Shown here: positions 16,618 through 24,162 of the stretch, piece after piece
Layout of the letters: each line of letters begins with the position of its first letter
Position numbering within the stretch: the stretch's first letter is position 1
Source of the DNA: Thalassobius sp. I31.1
Lineage (GTDB): Bacteria; Pseudomonadota; Alphaproteobacteria; Rhodobacterales; Rhodobacteraceae
Direction of reading: 5' to 3'
DNA: 64,000 nt
NCBI RefSeq assembly: GCF_003031585.1
Contig: NZ_PWAA01000008.1
Span: 1 to 64,000 of the forward strand
Notes under the pieces: model-generated
What the model saw: only the letters and a program-made list of their open reading frames with translations
What the model was told of the DNA's origin: nothing
The model's database searches: none
Made by a program: the position numbers and the translations under genes

Positions 16618-17390
16618 AGGTTTTCAACCTTGGCTTAACCAGTACCATTTCCGGGACGTCTTCGGCTGAAAATACACCGCGCACATTTGACCTGCAATCT
16701 GTGCAAGGGGGTGCCGTTTCACCCTCGGATGTTCCCGGCCTGATCGGATGGTATGACGCTTCTGCAAGCGACACACTGACAGTTGCCGGTGGCCGTGTCA
16801 CAGCGATCAATAACCGCGTTTCCGGTGGCTTGCCTCTCAAAGCGCTAGGCACTCACGGGACGGTTGCGCCGGTTCATGACCCGGCAAACGCTCTTGCAGG
16901 CGGCAACCCGGCGCTGGTCTGGGGCGCAGGCGAGGATTGCGGGCTGGATCTGTTTCACCCCGGTTTAAATCAGGCTGTTCAGGCGGCGGTAAGTGACCTG
17001 TTTATCGTCTGCGCCTATAAGGACGGGATCGACGCTGATTTTGACGGTTACACTCGTCTGATCGCTGACGGGGCTGATGCCACCATCTGCCAGGGGCAAC
17101 CGGGCAGCAATGCAATCCGGCACTCTAGCGTTGTGACGCGGGCGTCAAAGAACGGGGCGGCTTTCGCTGCATCTGTGCTTCCGCTGCCGTTGTCAGTTCT
17201 TCGTTTTTCTGCGGCCGATCAGGGGTTGGTCAGCTTCAATGTGTCCAGCTTTGGGCGCAAGGAAAGTTCGCCACTGTCCCGGTCATGGCAGGGGCCGATC
17301 TGCGAGGTTCTGGCCTTCTCGTCGCCCCTGACGACCGAGGATGTGGGCACTGTCCAGCAATACCTGAATGGGAAATACGGCCTGCCATAG
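16614..17390 (+). CDS. Virion surface protein with jelly-roll (LamG-like) fold
   Basis: 258 residues. The line 'VPGLIGWYDASASDTLTVAGGRVTAINNRVSGG' is the usual opening of LamG-like jelly-roll phage proteins, and the closing 'PICEVLAFSSPLTTEDVGTVQQYLNGKYGLP' is the 'gyiaEvlvfd..Lsdaer..ve.YL..KyGL' ending of the same group. It is probably a carbohydrate-binding decoration or receptor-binding accessory. A terminator follows at 17422-17443. Confidence 0.72.
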   Translation: MKVFNLGLTSTISGTSSAENTPRTFDLQSVQGGAVSPSDVPGLIGWYDASASDTLTVAGGRVTAINNRVSGGLPLKALGTHGTVAPVHDPANALAGGNPALVWGAGEDCGLDLFHPGLNQAVQAAVSDLFIVCAYKDGIDADFDGYTRLIADGADATICQGQPGSNAIRHSSVVTRASKNGAAFAASVLPLPLSVLRFSAADQGLVSFNVSSFGRKESSPLSRSWQGPICEVLAFSSPLTTEDVGTVQQYLNGKYGLP

Positions 17391-17421
17391 TGGCCTCAAT
17401 CGAAAAACTGACCTGACACAC

Positions 17422-17443
17422 CCCGCCGCGTGCGGGCTTTTTT
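17422..17443 (+). terminator. Rho-independent terminator, end of structural module
   Basis: CCCGC (17422-17426) pairs with GCGGG (17432-17436), followed by C and six Ts (17438-17443). It lies between the jelly-roll gene and the lysis cassette; some readthrough must be assumed, or a separate promoter, to express lysis genes. Confidence 0.75.
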
Positions 17444-17456
17444 ATGGAGAAATGTG

Positions 17457-18218
17457 ATGTTTGACAAAAACTGGCGATCTATCGTCCTTCGTTCATATAC
17501 AGTCTTGGCGTTTTACATGCTTGCTGTGGTCACGCTTGCACCAGATGCGATCTATTGGCTGACTGAGCGCGATACAAACCCGGCGATGTGGACTGTTCTG
17601 CAAATCTGGATCGTTGTTCTCGGCGTTTTGGGACGCCTGATCCTGCAACCCCAAGAAGGGGCATTCCGGCGCAAACTTGTTGTCGGCTTTGTTATGCTTT
17701 GCACCATCATTGCGGCCTCTCAGGTCGCTGCGCAACCATCTGAGCGCGCAACCATGCGGGTTCTGATCCCCTTGGTGGTGAAATGGGAAGGGGAGCACCG
17801 TTGCGCAGATGCGCCCCAGTTGCACTGCGCGTACCGCGATATTGTTGGCGTCCCGACGCTTTGCTTTGGTGAAACGCTTAATGTGCGTATTGGGGATCGC
17901 GCCACGGATGCTGAGTGCCGGCAGAAGCTGCAACACCGGCTGACCCGTGACTTTGGCGAGGGGCTGCACCGGTATTTCACGGATGACACGCTTGCCACCC
18001 GTCTGACACCGTATCGCGATGCCGCCTATCGTTCGCTGGCCTATAATGTCGGGGTTCGTGGGGCAGGGCGGTCAACGGCCACGCGTCGGCTGAACGCAGG
18101 GAATATAGCTGGTGGCTGCGCGGCTTTGAGCTGGTGGAACAAGGCGGGCGGACGTGTCGTGCGCGGGCTGGTCAACCGGCGCGCTGAAGAAACCGCGCTC
18201 TGTCTCCGGGGTTTGTAG
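17457..18218 (+). CDS. Holin-like/GH24 endolysin fusion
   Basis: 253 residues from ATG 17457 (GGAGAA upstream; GTG 17430 lies inside the terminator). Residues about 13-34, 44-63 and 73-92 are hydrophobic and membrane-spanning, as in a three-helix holin. A GH24 lysozyme follows at 100-253: WEGEH gives the catalytic Glu111, and YRDIVGVPTLCFGET gives Asp128 and Thr134, the T4-type Glu-Asp-Thr triad. Two cysteines (C116, C124) lie in an insertion between Glu and Asp. The third helix ends in ASQVAAQ and looks like a signal-peptide cleavage site, so the enzyme might be released by signal peptidase. Stop and next GTG start overlap by one base. Confidence 0.82.
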   Translation: MFDKNWRSIVLRSYTVLAFYMLAVVTLAPDAIYWLTERDTNPAMWTVLQIWIVVLGVLGRLILQPQEGAFRRKLVVGFVMLCTIIAASQVAAQPSERATMRVLIPLVVKWEGEHRCADAPQLHCAYRDIVGVPTLCFGETLNVRIGDRATDAECRQKLQHRLTRDFGEGLHRYFTDDTLATRLTPYRDAAYRSLAYNVGVRGAGRSTATRRLNAGNIAGGCAALSWWNKAGGRVVRGLVNRRAEETALCLRGL

Positions 18219-18613
18219 TGCCCTGGATCTCTGGGGTGTTCACACTGGTGAAAGCACTAGCGGCAGAACCAAAACGCTGGAAGTTTCTGACGGGCCGTGT
18301 CGGCCTTGCTGTGCTTCTCTGTTCGCTTCTCTGGGGCTGGCATGTTCTGGACAAGCGAAAGGCGATGAATGCGGCCCGTGAGGGCTTTGTGCAGCAATTT
18401 GAGCTGACAGCGGCGCAGGCTGAACTGGAAGCGCTGCGCAGCCGGATGATTGCCGCCAGAGAAGCGAACCGTACCTTGCAGGAAAAGGTCCAGGTGGCCG
18501 AAGGTGAAGCGCTGCGTTTCGCCTCAGAACTGAAAGCATATGAGCATGAAACACAAATCAATCCTGATGGCGTGGTCGATTCTAACCTTCTGCGCCGCCT
18601 GCGCGCCAACTGA
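18218..18613 (+). CDS. Inner-membrane spanin subunit (i-spanin, Rz-like)
   Basis: 131 residues starting with GTG that overlaps the endolysin stop. After a basic N-terminus there is one membrane helix near residues 26-42 (GRVGLAVLLCSLLWGW), then a long charged coiled coil (AAQAELEALRSRMIAAREANRTLQEKVQVAEGEALRF) for the periplasm. It has the architecture and place of lambda Rz. Its 3' end overlaps the o-spanin gene in another frame, as in Rz/Rz1. Function is inferred from architecture and position. Confidence 0.75.
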   Translation: MPWISGVFTLVKALAAEPKRWKFLTGRVGLAVLLCSLLWGWHVLDKRKAMNAAREGFVQQFELTAAQAELEALRSRMIAAREANRTLQEKVQVAEGEALRFASELKAYEHETQINPDGVVDSNLLRRLRAN

Positions 18614-18839
18614 CAGCGCCCGCGTGGCTCAGGCCGGTGAGGCGCTGGGGGTTGCCCGTGCGGTTGCGGTTTGGCCGGACTACCCGAGCGACTGCCGTCA
18701 ATCGGAAAGAGGGGGGCTTGTTGCTGGGGATCGGCTGGATGTTGCTGTACTGAAGCTGGATCGCGCGCTGGCGCGCCAGAACGCCCGTACCCTGCGTTGC
18801 GCAGAATGGTATGACCTTCAGCGGCGGCTGGACAGGTAA
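18540..18839 (+). CDS. Outer-membrane lipoprotein spanin (o-spanin, Rz1-like)
   Basis: 99 residues, starting 74 nt before the i-spanin stop in the +1 frame (ATG 18540 or 18546). A short hydrophobic segment ends in FCAAC, which fits a lipobox with the lipidated cysteine at C21, followed by a periplasmic domain. The next line contains an Ala/Arg-rich stretch (SARVAQAGEALGVARAV). With the i-spanin it would fuse inner and outer membranes at the end of lysis. Longer than lambda Rz1, so other roles are possible. Confidence 0.72.
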   Translation: MSMKHKSILMAWSILTFCAACAPTDSARVAQAGEALGVARAVAVWPDYPSDCRQSERGGLVAGDRLDVAVLKLDRALARQNARTLRCAEWYDLQRRLDR

Positions 18840-18887
18840 TCGGCAGTCAGAAACGATATGGTGAGCTGATCTGCAATTAGTGAGGCG

Positions 18888-20099
18888 TTACCCTCTGTCG
18901 AAAAAGCCCAAATGCTCCTGTTGGACACCATGTTGAATGACCTTCCGGCCATAACGTCGGTTTAAGTGATCCACTACTGTAGACAGTTTTTCTGATCGGT
19001 TTGCTTTTCCAGCTTCCAGTGGTTGGAAAAGTTCCCCAGGCCTTTCATCCAGAGGAATGAGTTTCCCAAGCTGCACAGACACGCTTACTGCATGGGTGTG
19101 CCCTTGAGAAAAAGGGCGGCTCAGTTCATCAAACAGCCCCATAAATACCCGAGTGTCCTGGGACCGGGTGAGGGTGCGACTGCGTTTAAATCCACGTTGA
19201 TTAAAGCGGCTAATGTAGACGGAGAAGTATCCGGCACAGAAGCCATCCCGACGCATCCTTGCAACTGCACGTTCTGTCAACCAACGCCCGACTTTACATG
19301 CTGAGACGGGATTTCGATACTCAGGGGCGAGAACTTTAGATTGCCCATATCCGCTGCGGGATGTTTCCAGAAGTGGTATGTTCTCGCCCTGCAGCCCCCT
19401 GACAAATCGTTCCCCCTCAACAGAACGCCAGATCATTCGGGCGTGGCGCGGATCAAGGGCGTGAAGGTCTTCAATGGTCCAGACATGGGCTTTAAACAGA
19501 CGCTCTTTCATGCGGCGGGAAATACCGGGCAGGTCATCCAATTGCAGATGTGCGATGCGATCCGGCATGTTTTCCGGTGCCAGCCATTGAAGACCGTCGG
19601 GCTTTTCCAGTTTCCCCGCGATTTTTGCCAGAAGCTGATTGGGGCCAATGCCAATAGAGCAGCGCATATACTGCCCTACATCATTCCGGATCACCTGTTT
19701 GATTTGTCTGGCAAGATCCAGAGCGGCGGGAAGCTCGGATGTCGGGCCACCCAAGCCAACCTGAATTTCGTCAATCGAGCGGATGTATTCCACCTCAGCA
19801 ATACGGTCGATGGCGCGGGCAATCGCCTGGTTTGCGCGTGCGTATAGCTTATGGCGTGCCTGAATAAAGATGATTTCCGGGCAAATGCTGCGGGCTTCAC
19901 GCACGGAAATAATGCCCTTCACCCCTGCATCTTTCGCTTCATAGCTGGCCGCGACGACTCCACCGGCCCAGTTATTGTGAGGGCCAGTTTCAAGCGCAGT
20001 GATTCCCACGGGACGCCCTCGCAAGCGTGGTTGAACCTGCTGTTCCACGCTGGCAAAAAAACCATTCATATCCAGATATAGTGTACGCATTGGTGTCAT
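18888..20099 (-). CDS. Y-family DNA polymerase (UmuC/DinB type)
   Basis: 403 residues. Active-site signatures: YLDMNGFFASVEQ near residues 8-20 (metal-binding Asp10) and RSIDE at 107-111 (Asp110, Glu111). A little-finger-like region follows (VSACKVGRWLTERAVARM...). The C-terminus reads QEHLGFF, which fits a beta-clamp-binding Qxx[L]x[F]F peptide. It would carry out translesion synthesis. A perfect LexA box at 20136-20150 sits just upstream of its start and of the divergent gene. It is convergent with the o-spanin (49-bp gap), so it is probably a prophage cargo gene. ATG 20090 is an alternative start. Confidence 0.9.
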   Translation of the reverse strand: MTPMRTLYLDMNGFFASVEQQVQPRLRGRPVGITALETGPHNNWAGGVVAASYEAKDAGVKGIISVREARSICPEIIFIQARHKLYARANQAIARAIDRIAEVEYIRSIDEIQVGLGGPTSELPAALDLARQIKQVIRNDVGQYMRCSIGIGPNQLLAKIAGKLEKPDGLQWLAPENMPDRIAHLQLDDLPGISRRMKERLFKAHVWTIEDLHALDPRHARMIWRSVEGERFVRGLQGENIPLLETSRSGYGQSKVLAPEYRNPVSACKVGRWLTERAVARMRRDGFCAGYFSVYISRFNQRGFKRSRTLTRSQDTRVFMGLFDELSRPFSQGHTHAVSVSVQLGKLIPLDERPGELFQPLEAGKANRSEKLSTVVDHLNRRYGRKVIQHGVQQEHLGFFDRG

Positions 20100-20135
20100 G
20101 TTGCAGATCCGGTGGGTGTATTTTTAATCTCGCAT

Positions 20136-20150
20136 GTTCTATATTTGTTC
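20136..20150. promoter_or_regulatory. LexA (SOS) box, GTTC-N7-GTTC
   Basis: GTTC (20136-20139), spacer TATATTT, GTTC (20147-20150): an exact match to the LexA operator of Alphaproteobacteria, with an AT-rich spacer. It lies between the divergent starts of the Y-family polymerase (20099) and the small gene (20153). The second GTTC ends 2 nt before that ATG; TATATT at 20140-20145 could serve as -10 for a leaderless message. Confidence 0.85.
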
Positions 20151-20152
20151 TC

Positions 20153-20464
20153 ATGGCGGATATAGAAAAACAACTCAAAAATGTGGCCTTTGGCGGTAGC
20201 TGGTCGGAGGAGCGTCTGAATGATACGCAGCGGGGCCGAGCGCTTTCTGTTGTTGCTCAGGCAGTTACAGAGTGCTGTGAGCGAGATGTGCGCACACAGG
20301 AGCTGCATGATGCATTGGATTATGTCAGGGAAAATTTCGGCAAGGGGCCAGAACTGGCGTCATCTTTCCTGCAGGCTTTGGGGGAGCCGAATCCTCAACT
20401 AAGACTGCAGGGTGTGCAAAGGGTTTATCGGAATATTGTTCGCTGGTCAGGTGTGGCTCCTTAG
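20153..20464 (+). CDS. Small unrecognised protein divergent from the Y-family polymerase (SOS-controlled)
   Basis: 103 residues, mostly charged and helical: an opening IEKQLKNVAFGGSWSEERLN, then ALSVVAQAVTECCERDVRTQELHDALDYVR. No family is recognised. The ATG follows the LexA box by 2 nt, so there is no room for a normal Shine-Dalgarno sequence; a leaderless message or a downstream start would be needed. Sharing a LexA box with the polymerase, it may be an SOS accessory (for example a polymerase partner or prophage antirepressor), but that is inference only. Confidence 0.55.
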   Translation: MADIEKQLKNVAFGGSWSEERLNDTQRGRALSVVAQAVTECCERDVRTQELHDALDYVRENFGKGPELASSFLQALGEPNPQLRLQGVQRVYRNIVRWSGVAP

Positions 20465-20666
20465 CTTGCCCTAGCTATCCGGGTGAGACGTATACGAAGT
20501 GCTCTCCGGTTCACTGAACCTACGTGAACCGGAACATATGGCGAAAACGTCATTTGGGCTTTTAAATAAAGCGTTCTGTATCAGGGATTTCAATATATTG
20601 CGCTGGGAACGCTTTGTTTACACCGAAGGCGATGCAGGTTCGTCATTCAGTTTAAGATGGCGGCGT

Positions 20667-20773
20667 GGGACACCCTGATCGTAACCCTTTGAATTTATTG
20701 AGCTGTAATTTCAGCCACATGGGACACTTGGTTGTTGAAAATAAAGCGAAATTCTTAACTTCGGAATCTCGCT
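20667..20773 (+). repeat. Diverged 107-bp direct repeat, copy A
   Basis: Matches copy B (21674-21780) over 107 positions without gaps. The first 27 bases and the last 53 are conserved and the middle is not. It begins GGGACAC and contains GTTGTTGAAAATAA. Another GGGACAC lies 52 bases in. Together the copies flank the csp gene at 21161-21367. Confidence 0.7.
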
Positions 20774-21106
20774 ACCCGCTCCACATAAATCCCATTTCCT
20801 ACAAATATCAGGCAATTGGTGCATTTGGTGTTCCACGAAGTAAACGGATGTGGGGCACAATGACTACCAATCCAATCCTTCAGGGCATTGCATTGCTACA
20901 GAAGCTATCCGTCATCGTTCGACGCCTTTGGTGTAACTTTCAGATGTCTGTGCCAATGCACTGATATGACTTGATACTGGGTCTAGCCCTCCTGCGTTGA
21001 TTGCTCAGGGGGCAGGTAAATCGGATTGCCGGGGGGCGTTGCGATGATCGAAAACTATCTGCAACGTGATCAAAATCGGAACAGATGAATCGGTACCCTG
21101 AAATGC

Positions 21107-21137
21107 AAAACGCGACACCAGATCTGGTGTCGCGTTT
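21107..21137 (-). terminator. Terminator of csp gene (minus strand)
   Basis: AAACGCGACACCAGATCTGGTGTCGCGTTT is a perfect palindrome; read on the minus strand it ends in a TTTT run, placed 24 nt beyond the csp stop. Confidence 0.8.
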
Positions 21138-21160
21138 CAGAATTCTCAACTCGGAATGGT

Positions 21161-21367
21161 TTATACCAGTTCGAGGTTCACAGCGCTTTCACGACCGTCG
21201 CGGCTGGCTTCGACGTCGAAAGTTACTTTCTGGTTGTCCGCAAGGTCAGACAGACCAGAACGTTCGACTGCAGAAATGTGTACAAAAACGTCATTTCCGC
21301 CGCCTTCAGGTGCGATAAAGCCGAAGCCTTTTGTAGTATTAAACCATTTTACGGTGCCTGTGGCCAT
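21161..21367 (-). CDS. Cold-shock domain protein (CspA family)
   Basis: 68 residues. RNP1 ([12 protein letters not shown]) and RNP2 (VFVHISAVE) motifs are intact, so it can bind single-stranded nucleic acid as an RNA chaperone. AGGAG precedes the ATG at 21367, and a long leader is typical for the family. A near-identical paralogue lies at 43461-43670. Confidence 0.95.
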   Translation of the reverse strand: MATGTVKWFNTTKGFGFIAPEGGGNDVFVHISAVERSGLSDLADNQKVTFDVEASRDGRESAVNLELV

Positions 21368-21982
21368 GTCCGTAATCTCCTATTATTGCAGCCCGCATCA
21401 GTGCGGCTGCCTGGCGTGGTCGGTCTGGATCGAAAGACTGAGCGCCAGATAGCAGGGGACAGTTGGTCGAAAAAGAAGAACGTTAGCAAGGTGCTGATGA
21501 ATGAAATCAGCCTGAATTGCAAGGGGCGATTGAAAATCTGTCAAGTTTGATCGTGCGAGTGTTGTGGCTGTCGGAATTGGGAGCAATGTAGATTTTATCG
21601 GACGGCGGATTGCCCAGGCTATTGATCGAGCAAACTGTAAGTCCCCATGCCTGTGCGGCGGAACAGACATACTGGGACACATTGATTGTAACTCTTTGAA
21701 AATAATGGACCGGTCAAATGAAGGTGCGGGATGCCTAGTTGTTGAAAGTAATGCGATTTTCTGGAATTTGGAATCATGCTGACTGCTCTGGTTGCTGCCA
21801 CTCTATTCCGTTGAGGGGGACGATCTTTATTGTCGATCCTGTGCCTTATTTTTGCAGGTCGGATACCGGATGTTTTCAGTTAAAGACCGGGTTGCACCCG
21901 ACAGCGTGAAACTTTATCACATGGGATAAGACAGAGGCGAAAAGATACCTGTTCAGGCAGATCCGTCGTCTTGGTCTATGAT
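21368..21982. other. About 615 bp without a supportable gene
   Basis: Contains the leader region of the csp gene (minus strand), repeat copy B (21674-21780) and the upstream region of tRNA-Leu. ORFs here (for example 21564-21782 +, 21398-21682 -) lack coding features. The hairpin GCAGCCcgcatcagtGCGGCTGC near 21391-21411 belongs to the csp leader. Confidence 0.5.
21674..21780 (+). repeat. Diverged 107-bp direct repeat, copy B
   Basis: The second copy of the 20667-20773 sequence, same orientation, about 900 bp away and upstream of tRNA-Leu. It shares GGGACACxxTGATxGTAAC-CTTTGAA at the start and GTTGTTGAAA with GGAATC near the end. Aligned codons differ mainly at first positions, which argues against it being coding. 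Confidence 0.7.
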
Positions 21983-22069
21983 GCGGGCGTGGTGGAATCG
22001 GTAGACACAAGGGACTTAAAATCCCTCGCTTTTATTAGCTTACGGGTTCAAGTCCCGTCGCCCGTACCA
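21983..22069 (+). tRNA. tRNA-Leu (anticodon TAA)
   Basis: The acceptor stem GCGGGCG pairs with CGCCCGT (one G-U), the anticodon loop CTTAAAA gives TAA, the long variable arm (CGCTTTTATTAGCTTACG region) and TTCAAGT T-loop are present, and CCA is encoded at 22067-22069. It reads UUA leucine codons. The gene is intact, so no integration scar is visible at its 3' end. Confidence 0.95.
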
Positions 22070-22157
22070 TATTTCTCTGAAATTGCTGTGATTTGGACTT
22101 TCTTACAGGCAGCAACTGTAGTTCATTCTTTTCTGTCGAAACAGGGAGACAGATCAA

Positions 22158-23237
22158 ATGGTACAGCAAGATCCGCAGTTGATTTTCGATGGTCACAGCG
22201 ACGTTTTGCTGAAGCTCAACGGGATGGTTCCTGCGAAGGGGGATGTCAGAGATGCCGTGGCCCGTTTTGTTCAGGGGTGCAGTGGGCATATTGACGTACC
22301 CCGCAGTGAGGCAGGGGGATTTGCAGGCGGATTCTTTGCGATCTATGTCCCGTCAGAAGATCCTGGTGGCGATATCTTTTCTGAAATGCTGAAACCAGCA
22401 TATAACCTTCCGCTTCCTCAAGCGCTGGAATATCGGAATGCACTGCCCGTCGCTTTGACACAGGCGGGCATCCTGATCGAAATGGAACGACAGGGGGCTG
22501 TAAAGATCTGCCGTTCCGTCACAGACATCCGTGCAACCGTTTCCTCAGGCAGGATTGCTTCCGTCATGCATATGGAAGGTACCGAGGCGATTGACGCTGA
22601 TCTTGTTGCCCTGGATGTGTTTTATGCGGCTGGTTTGCGTTCACTTGGGCCCGTGTGGTCCCGTCCGACAATTTTTGCGGAGGGCGTTCCGTTTGCCTAT
22701 CCGTCTGACGGTGATATCGGCGAAGGCCTTACCCCGGCTGGCAAAGCGCTTATCCGGAAATGCAATGCCCTGGGTGTGATGGTGGACCTGAGCCACCTGA
22801 ACGAAAAAGGGTTCTGGGACGTGGCCGATATTTCCGATGCACCACTTGTGGCGACCCATTCCAATGCGCATGCAATCTGTCCGCATGCCAGGAACCTGAC
22901 GGATAAGCAGTTGCAGGCGATTGGTGAAAGCAAAGGCATGGTCGGGCTGAATTTTGCAACGGCTTTTCTGCGCCCGGATGGAAAGATGCTACCCGAAACG
23001 CCTGTGACAGATATGCTGATGCATCTTGATCATATGATCGGGATCTGTGGCGAGGATCACGTTGGTCTGGGTTCAGATTTTGACGGTGCGACCGTTCCGG
23101 TTTCAATTCAGGATGTGGCCGGGTTGCCGGTTTTGGTGCAGGCCATGCGTGACCATGGCTATAACGATGATCTGATCCACAAGCTGTGTTTTGAAAATTG
23201 GATGCAGGTTCTGGAGCGCACCTGGAAAGGGGACTGA
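22158..23237 (+). CDS. Membrane dipeptidase, peptidase family M19
   Basis: 359 residues with the renal-dipeptidase motifs: 'FDGHSDVL' near the start (metal-binding His-x-Asp), 'HMEGTEAID' (bridging Glu), 'MVDLSHLNEKGFWDV', 'THSNAHAI' and 'LGSDFDG'. It hydrolyses dipeptides, including D-amino acid forms, through a binuclear zinc site. No signal peptide is seen, so it is probably cytoplasmic. GGGAGA stands 9 nt before the ATG. Confidence 0.92.
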   Translation: MVQQDPQLIFDGHSDVLLKLNGMVPAKGDVRDAVARFVQGCSGHIDVPRSEAGGFAGGFFAIYVPSEDPGGDIFSEMLKPAYNLPLPQALEYRNALPVALTQAGILIEMERQGAVKICRSVTDIRATVSSGRIASVMHMEGTEAIDADLVALDVFYAAGLRSLGPVWSRPTIFAEGVPFAYPSDGDIGEGLTPAGKALIRKCNALGVMVDLSHLNEKGFWDVADISDAPLVATHSNAHAICPHARNLTDKQLQAIGESKGMVGLNFATAFLRPDGKMLPETPVTDMLMHLDHMIGICGEDHVGLGSDFDGATVPVSIQDVAGLPVLVQAMRDHGYNDDLIHKLCFENWMQVLERTWKGD

Positions 23238-23243
23238 ATCAGG

Positions 23244-23444
23244 TCAGAATGCGCTGTCGCCTAGATCAGGGGGATTGCCGAGATCAACCAGGGATTTCCC
23301 GATGCGGAAAGGGGCTGCAAAGGCCACAAGACAAAGCGCGAAAATCTGCAACAGCAGAAGCAACACGTTTTCCTGCAAGAAATCCCATTCCTGTTTCAAG
23401 CCGGATACCTGGGCCAGCAATTCGTCATAAGCCTGGGCGATCAC
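23244..23444 (-). CDS. Small unrecognised membrane protein, 66 residues
   Basis: GTG start at 23444 overlaps the stop of the upstream gene (GTGA), so it is translationally coupled. One hydrophobic helix near residues 27-45 (NVLLLLLQIFALCLVAFAA), a short acidic tail, and no known family. It ends 7 nt from the dipeptidase stop in the convergent orientation. Confidence 0.6.
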   Translation of the reverse strand: MIAQAYDELLAQVSGLKQEWDFLQENVLLLLLQIFALCLVAFAAPFRIGKSLVDLGNPPDLGDSAF

Positions 23445-24085
23445 AATGAACCCCGCGCGTGCAGAATAGCTGCATTAGCGTCAGAGGCACTGGCGGTCTT
23501 TGCGAAGGTGATCAGGGATTGCAGCGCATCTTCGGTGCCCATATCGCGGGCCTCAAACACCAGGAGCTCCATCGGGTCAAACCCTTGGCCTGTAGGGCTC
23601 ATCCCGGCCTCTTCCATGTCATCGTGGGGGCGACCGCCCCAGACGCTCAGCAGGATGCCAAGCTCTTCCAGCGGTGTTGGTGTGCGTGCGACTTCATAGA
23701 ACAGGGGCAGCTGGCGGTTGCCGGACACGGAGGCCGAGAGGAATTCGACCTTATCACACAGCATAGCTACATCGTCTTCTGTCCCCTGCGCAAGGGGCGC
23801 ATCATCACAAAAGGTCAGGCGGAAGCGGGCAGCGTCATGTTCGAACTGCCGGGTCACGGCAAAGGCCACGGCGATCTGGCGATCAAGGCGTGAACTGTCT
23901 TCCTGCCAGACACCAGCCAGGAGGGCTGTCACCGCCCCAAAGCCCCCAAGCCCGACCCACATCAGATCCGCAATATACCAGCCTTTGCGCGTGCAGTTGC
24001 ACCGCAGCATAAACCAGGTGCCAAGCACGCCGATGAAAAAACATCCGGCGATGAAAATTATCTGATTGTCGATCACTAAATCCAC
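23441..24085 (-). CDS. Unrecognised protein with two N-terminal membrane helices
   Basis: 214 residues starting with GTG. Helices near residues 7-27 (NQIIFIAGCFFIGVLGTWF) and 37-58 (WYIADLMWVGLGGFGAVTALL) are followed by an approximately 150-residue soluble part rich in acidic residues (CDDAPLAQGTEDDVAML). It forms an overlapping pair with the 66-residue protein downstream. I recognise no domain; the likely location is the inner membrane. Confidence 0.6.
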   Translation of the reverse strand: MDLVIDNQIIFIAGCFFIGVLGTWFMLRCNCTRKGWYIADLMWVGLGGFGAVTALLAGVWQEDSSRLDRQIAVAFAVTRQFEHDAARFRLTFCDDAPLAQGTEDDVAMLCDKVEFLSASVSGNRQLPLFYEVARTPTPLEELGILLSVWGGRPHDDMEEAGMSPTGQGFDPMELLVFEARDMGTEDALQSLITFAKTASASDANAAILHARGSL

Positions 24086-24162
24086 GGGCCCGTCCGGTTA
24101 CTTACGCTTCATTGATAGCGCATTTTGCCCGGCACCTGCAATCTGTGGTCGCGCGGAGTTGA

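Larger units (their letters stand above)
20465..21160. other. About 700 bp with no supportable gene
   Basis: Holds a perfect 9-bp hairpin (CCGGTTCAC at 20506-20514 with GTGAACCGG at 20524-20532), repeat copy A (20667-20773) and a csp terminator (21107-21137). ORF 20665-20964 has no convincing coding signal. Probably the right flank of the prophage; no att site can be shown without the left end. Confidence 0.6.

Noticed and set aside
19023-19847. Plus-strand frames opposite the Y-family polymerase
   Set aside because: They are shadows of a gene with clear active-site motifs on the other strand.
20665-20964. A 99-residue frame in the gap before csp
   Set aside because: It begins in repeat A, has no Shine-Dalgarno, and the aligned copy B shows changes mainly at first codon positions; not coding.
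21983-22069. tRNA-Leu as the attachment site of the prophage
   Set aside because: The gene is complete and the prophage lies on its 5' side, 1 kb away; no duplicated 3' end is found in the window.
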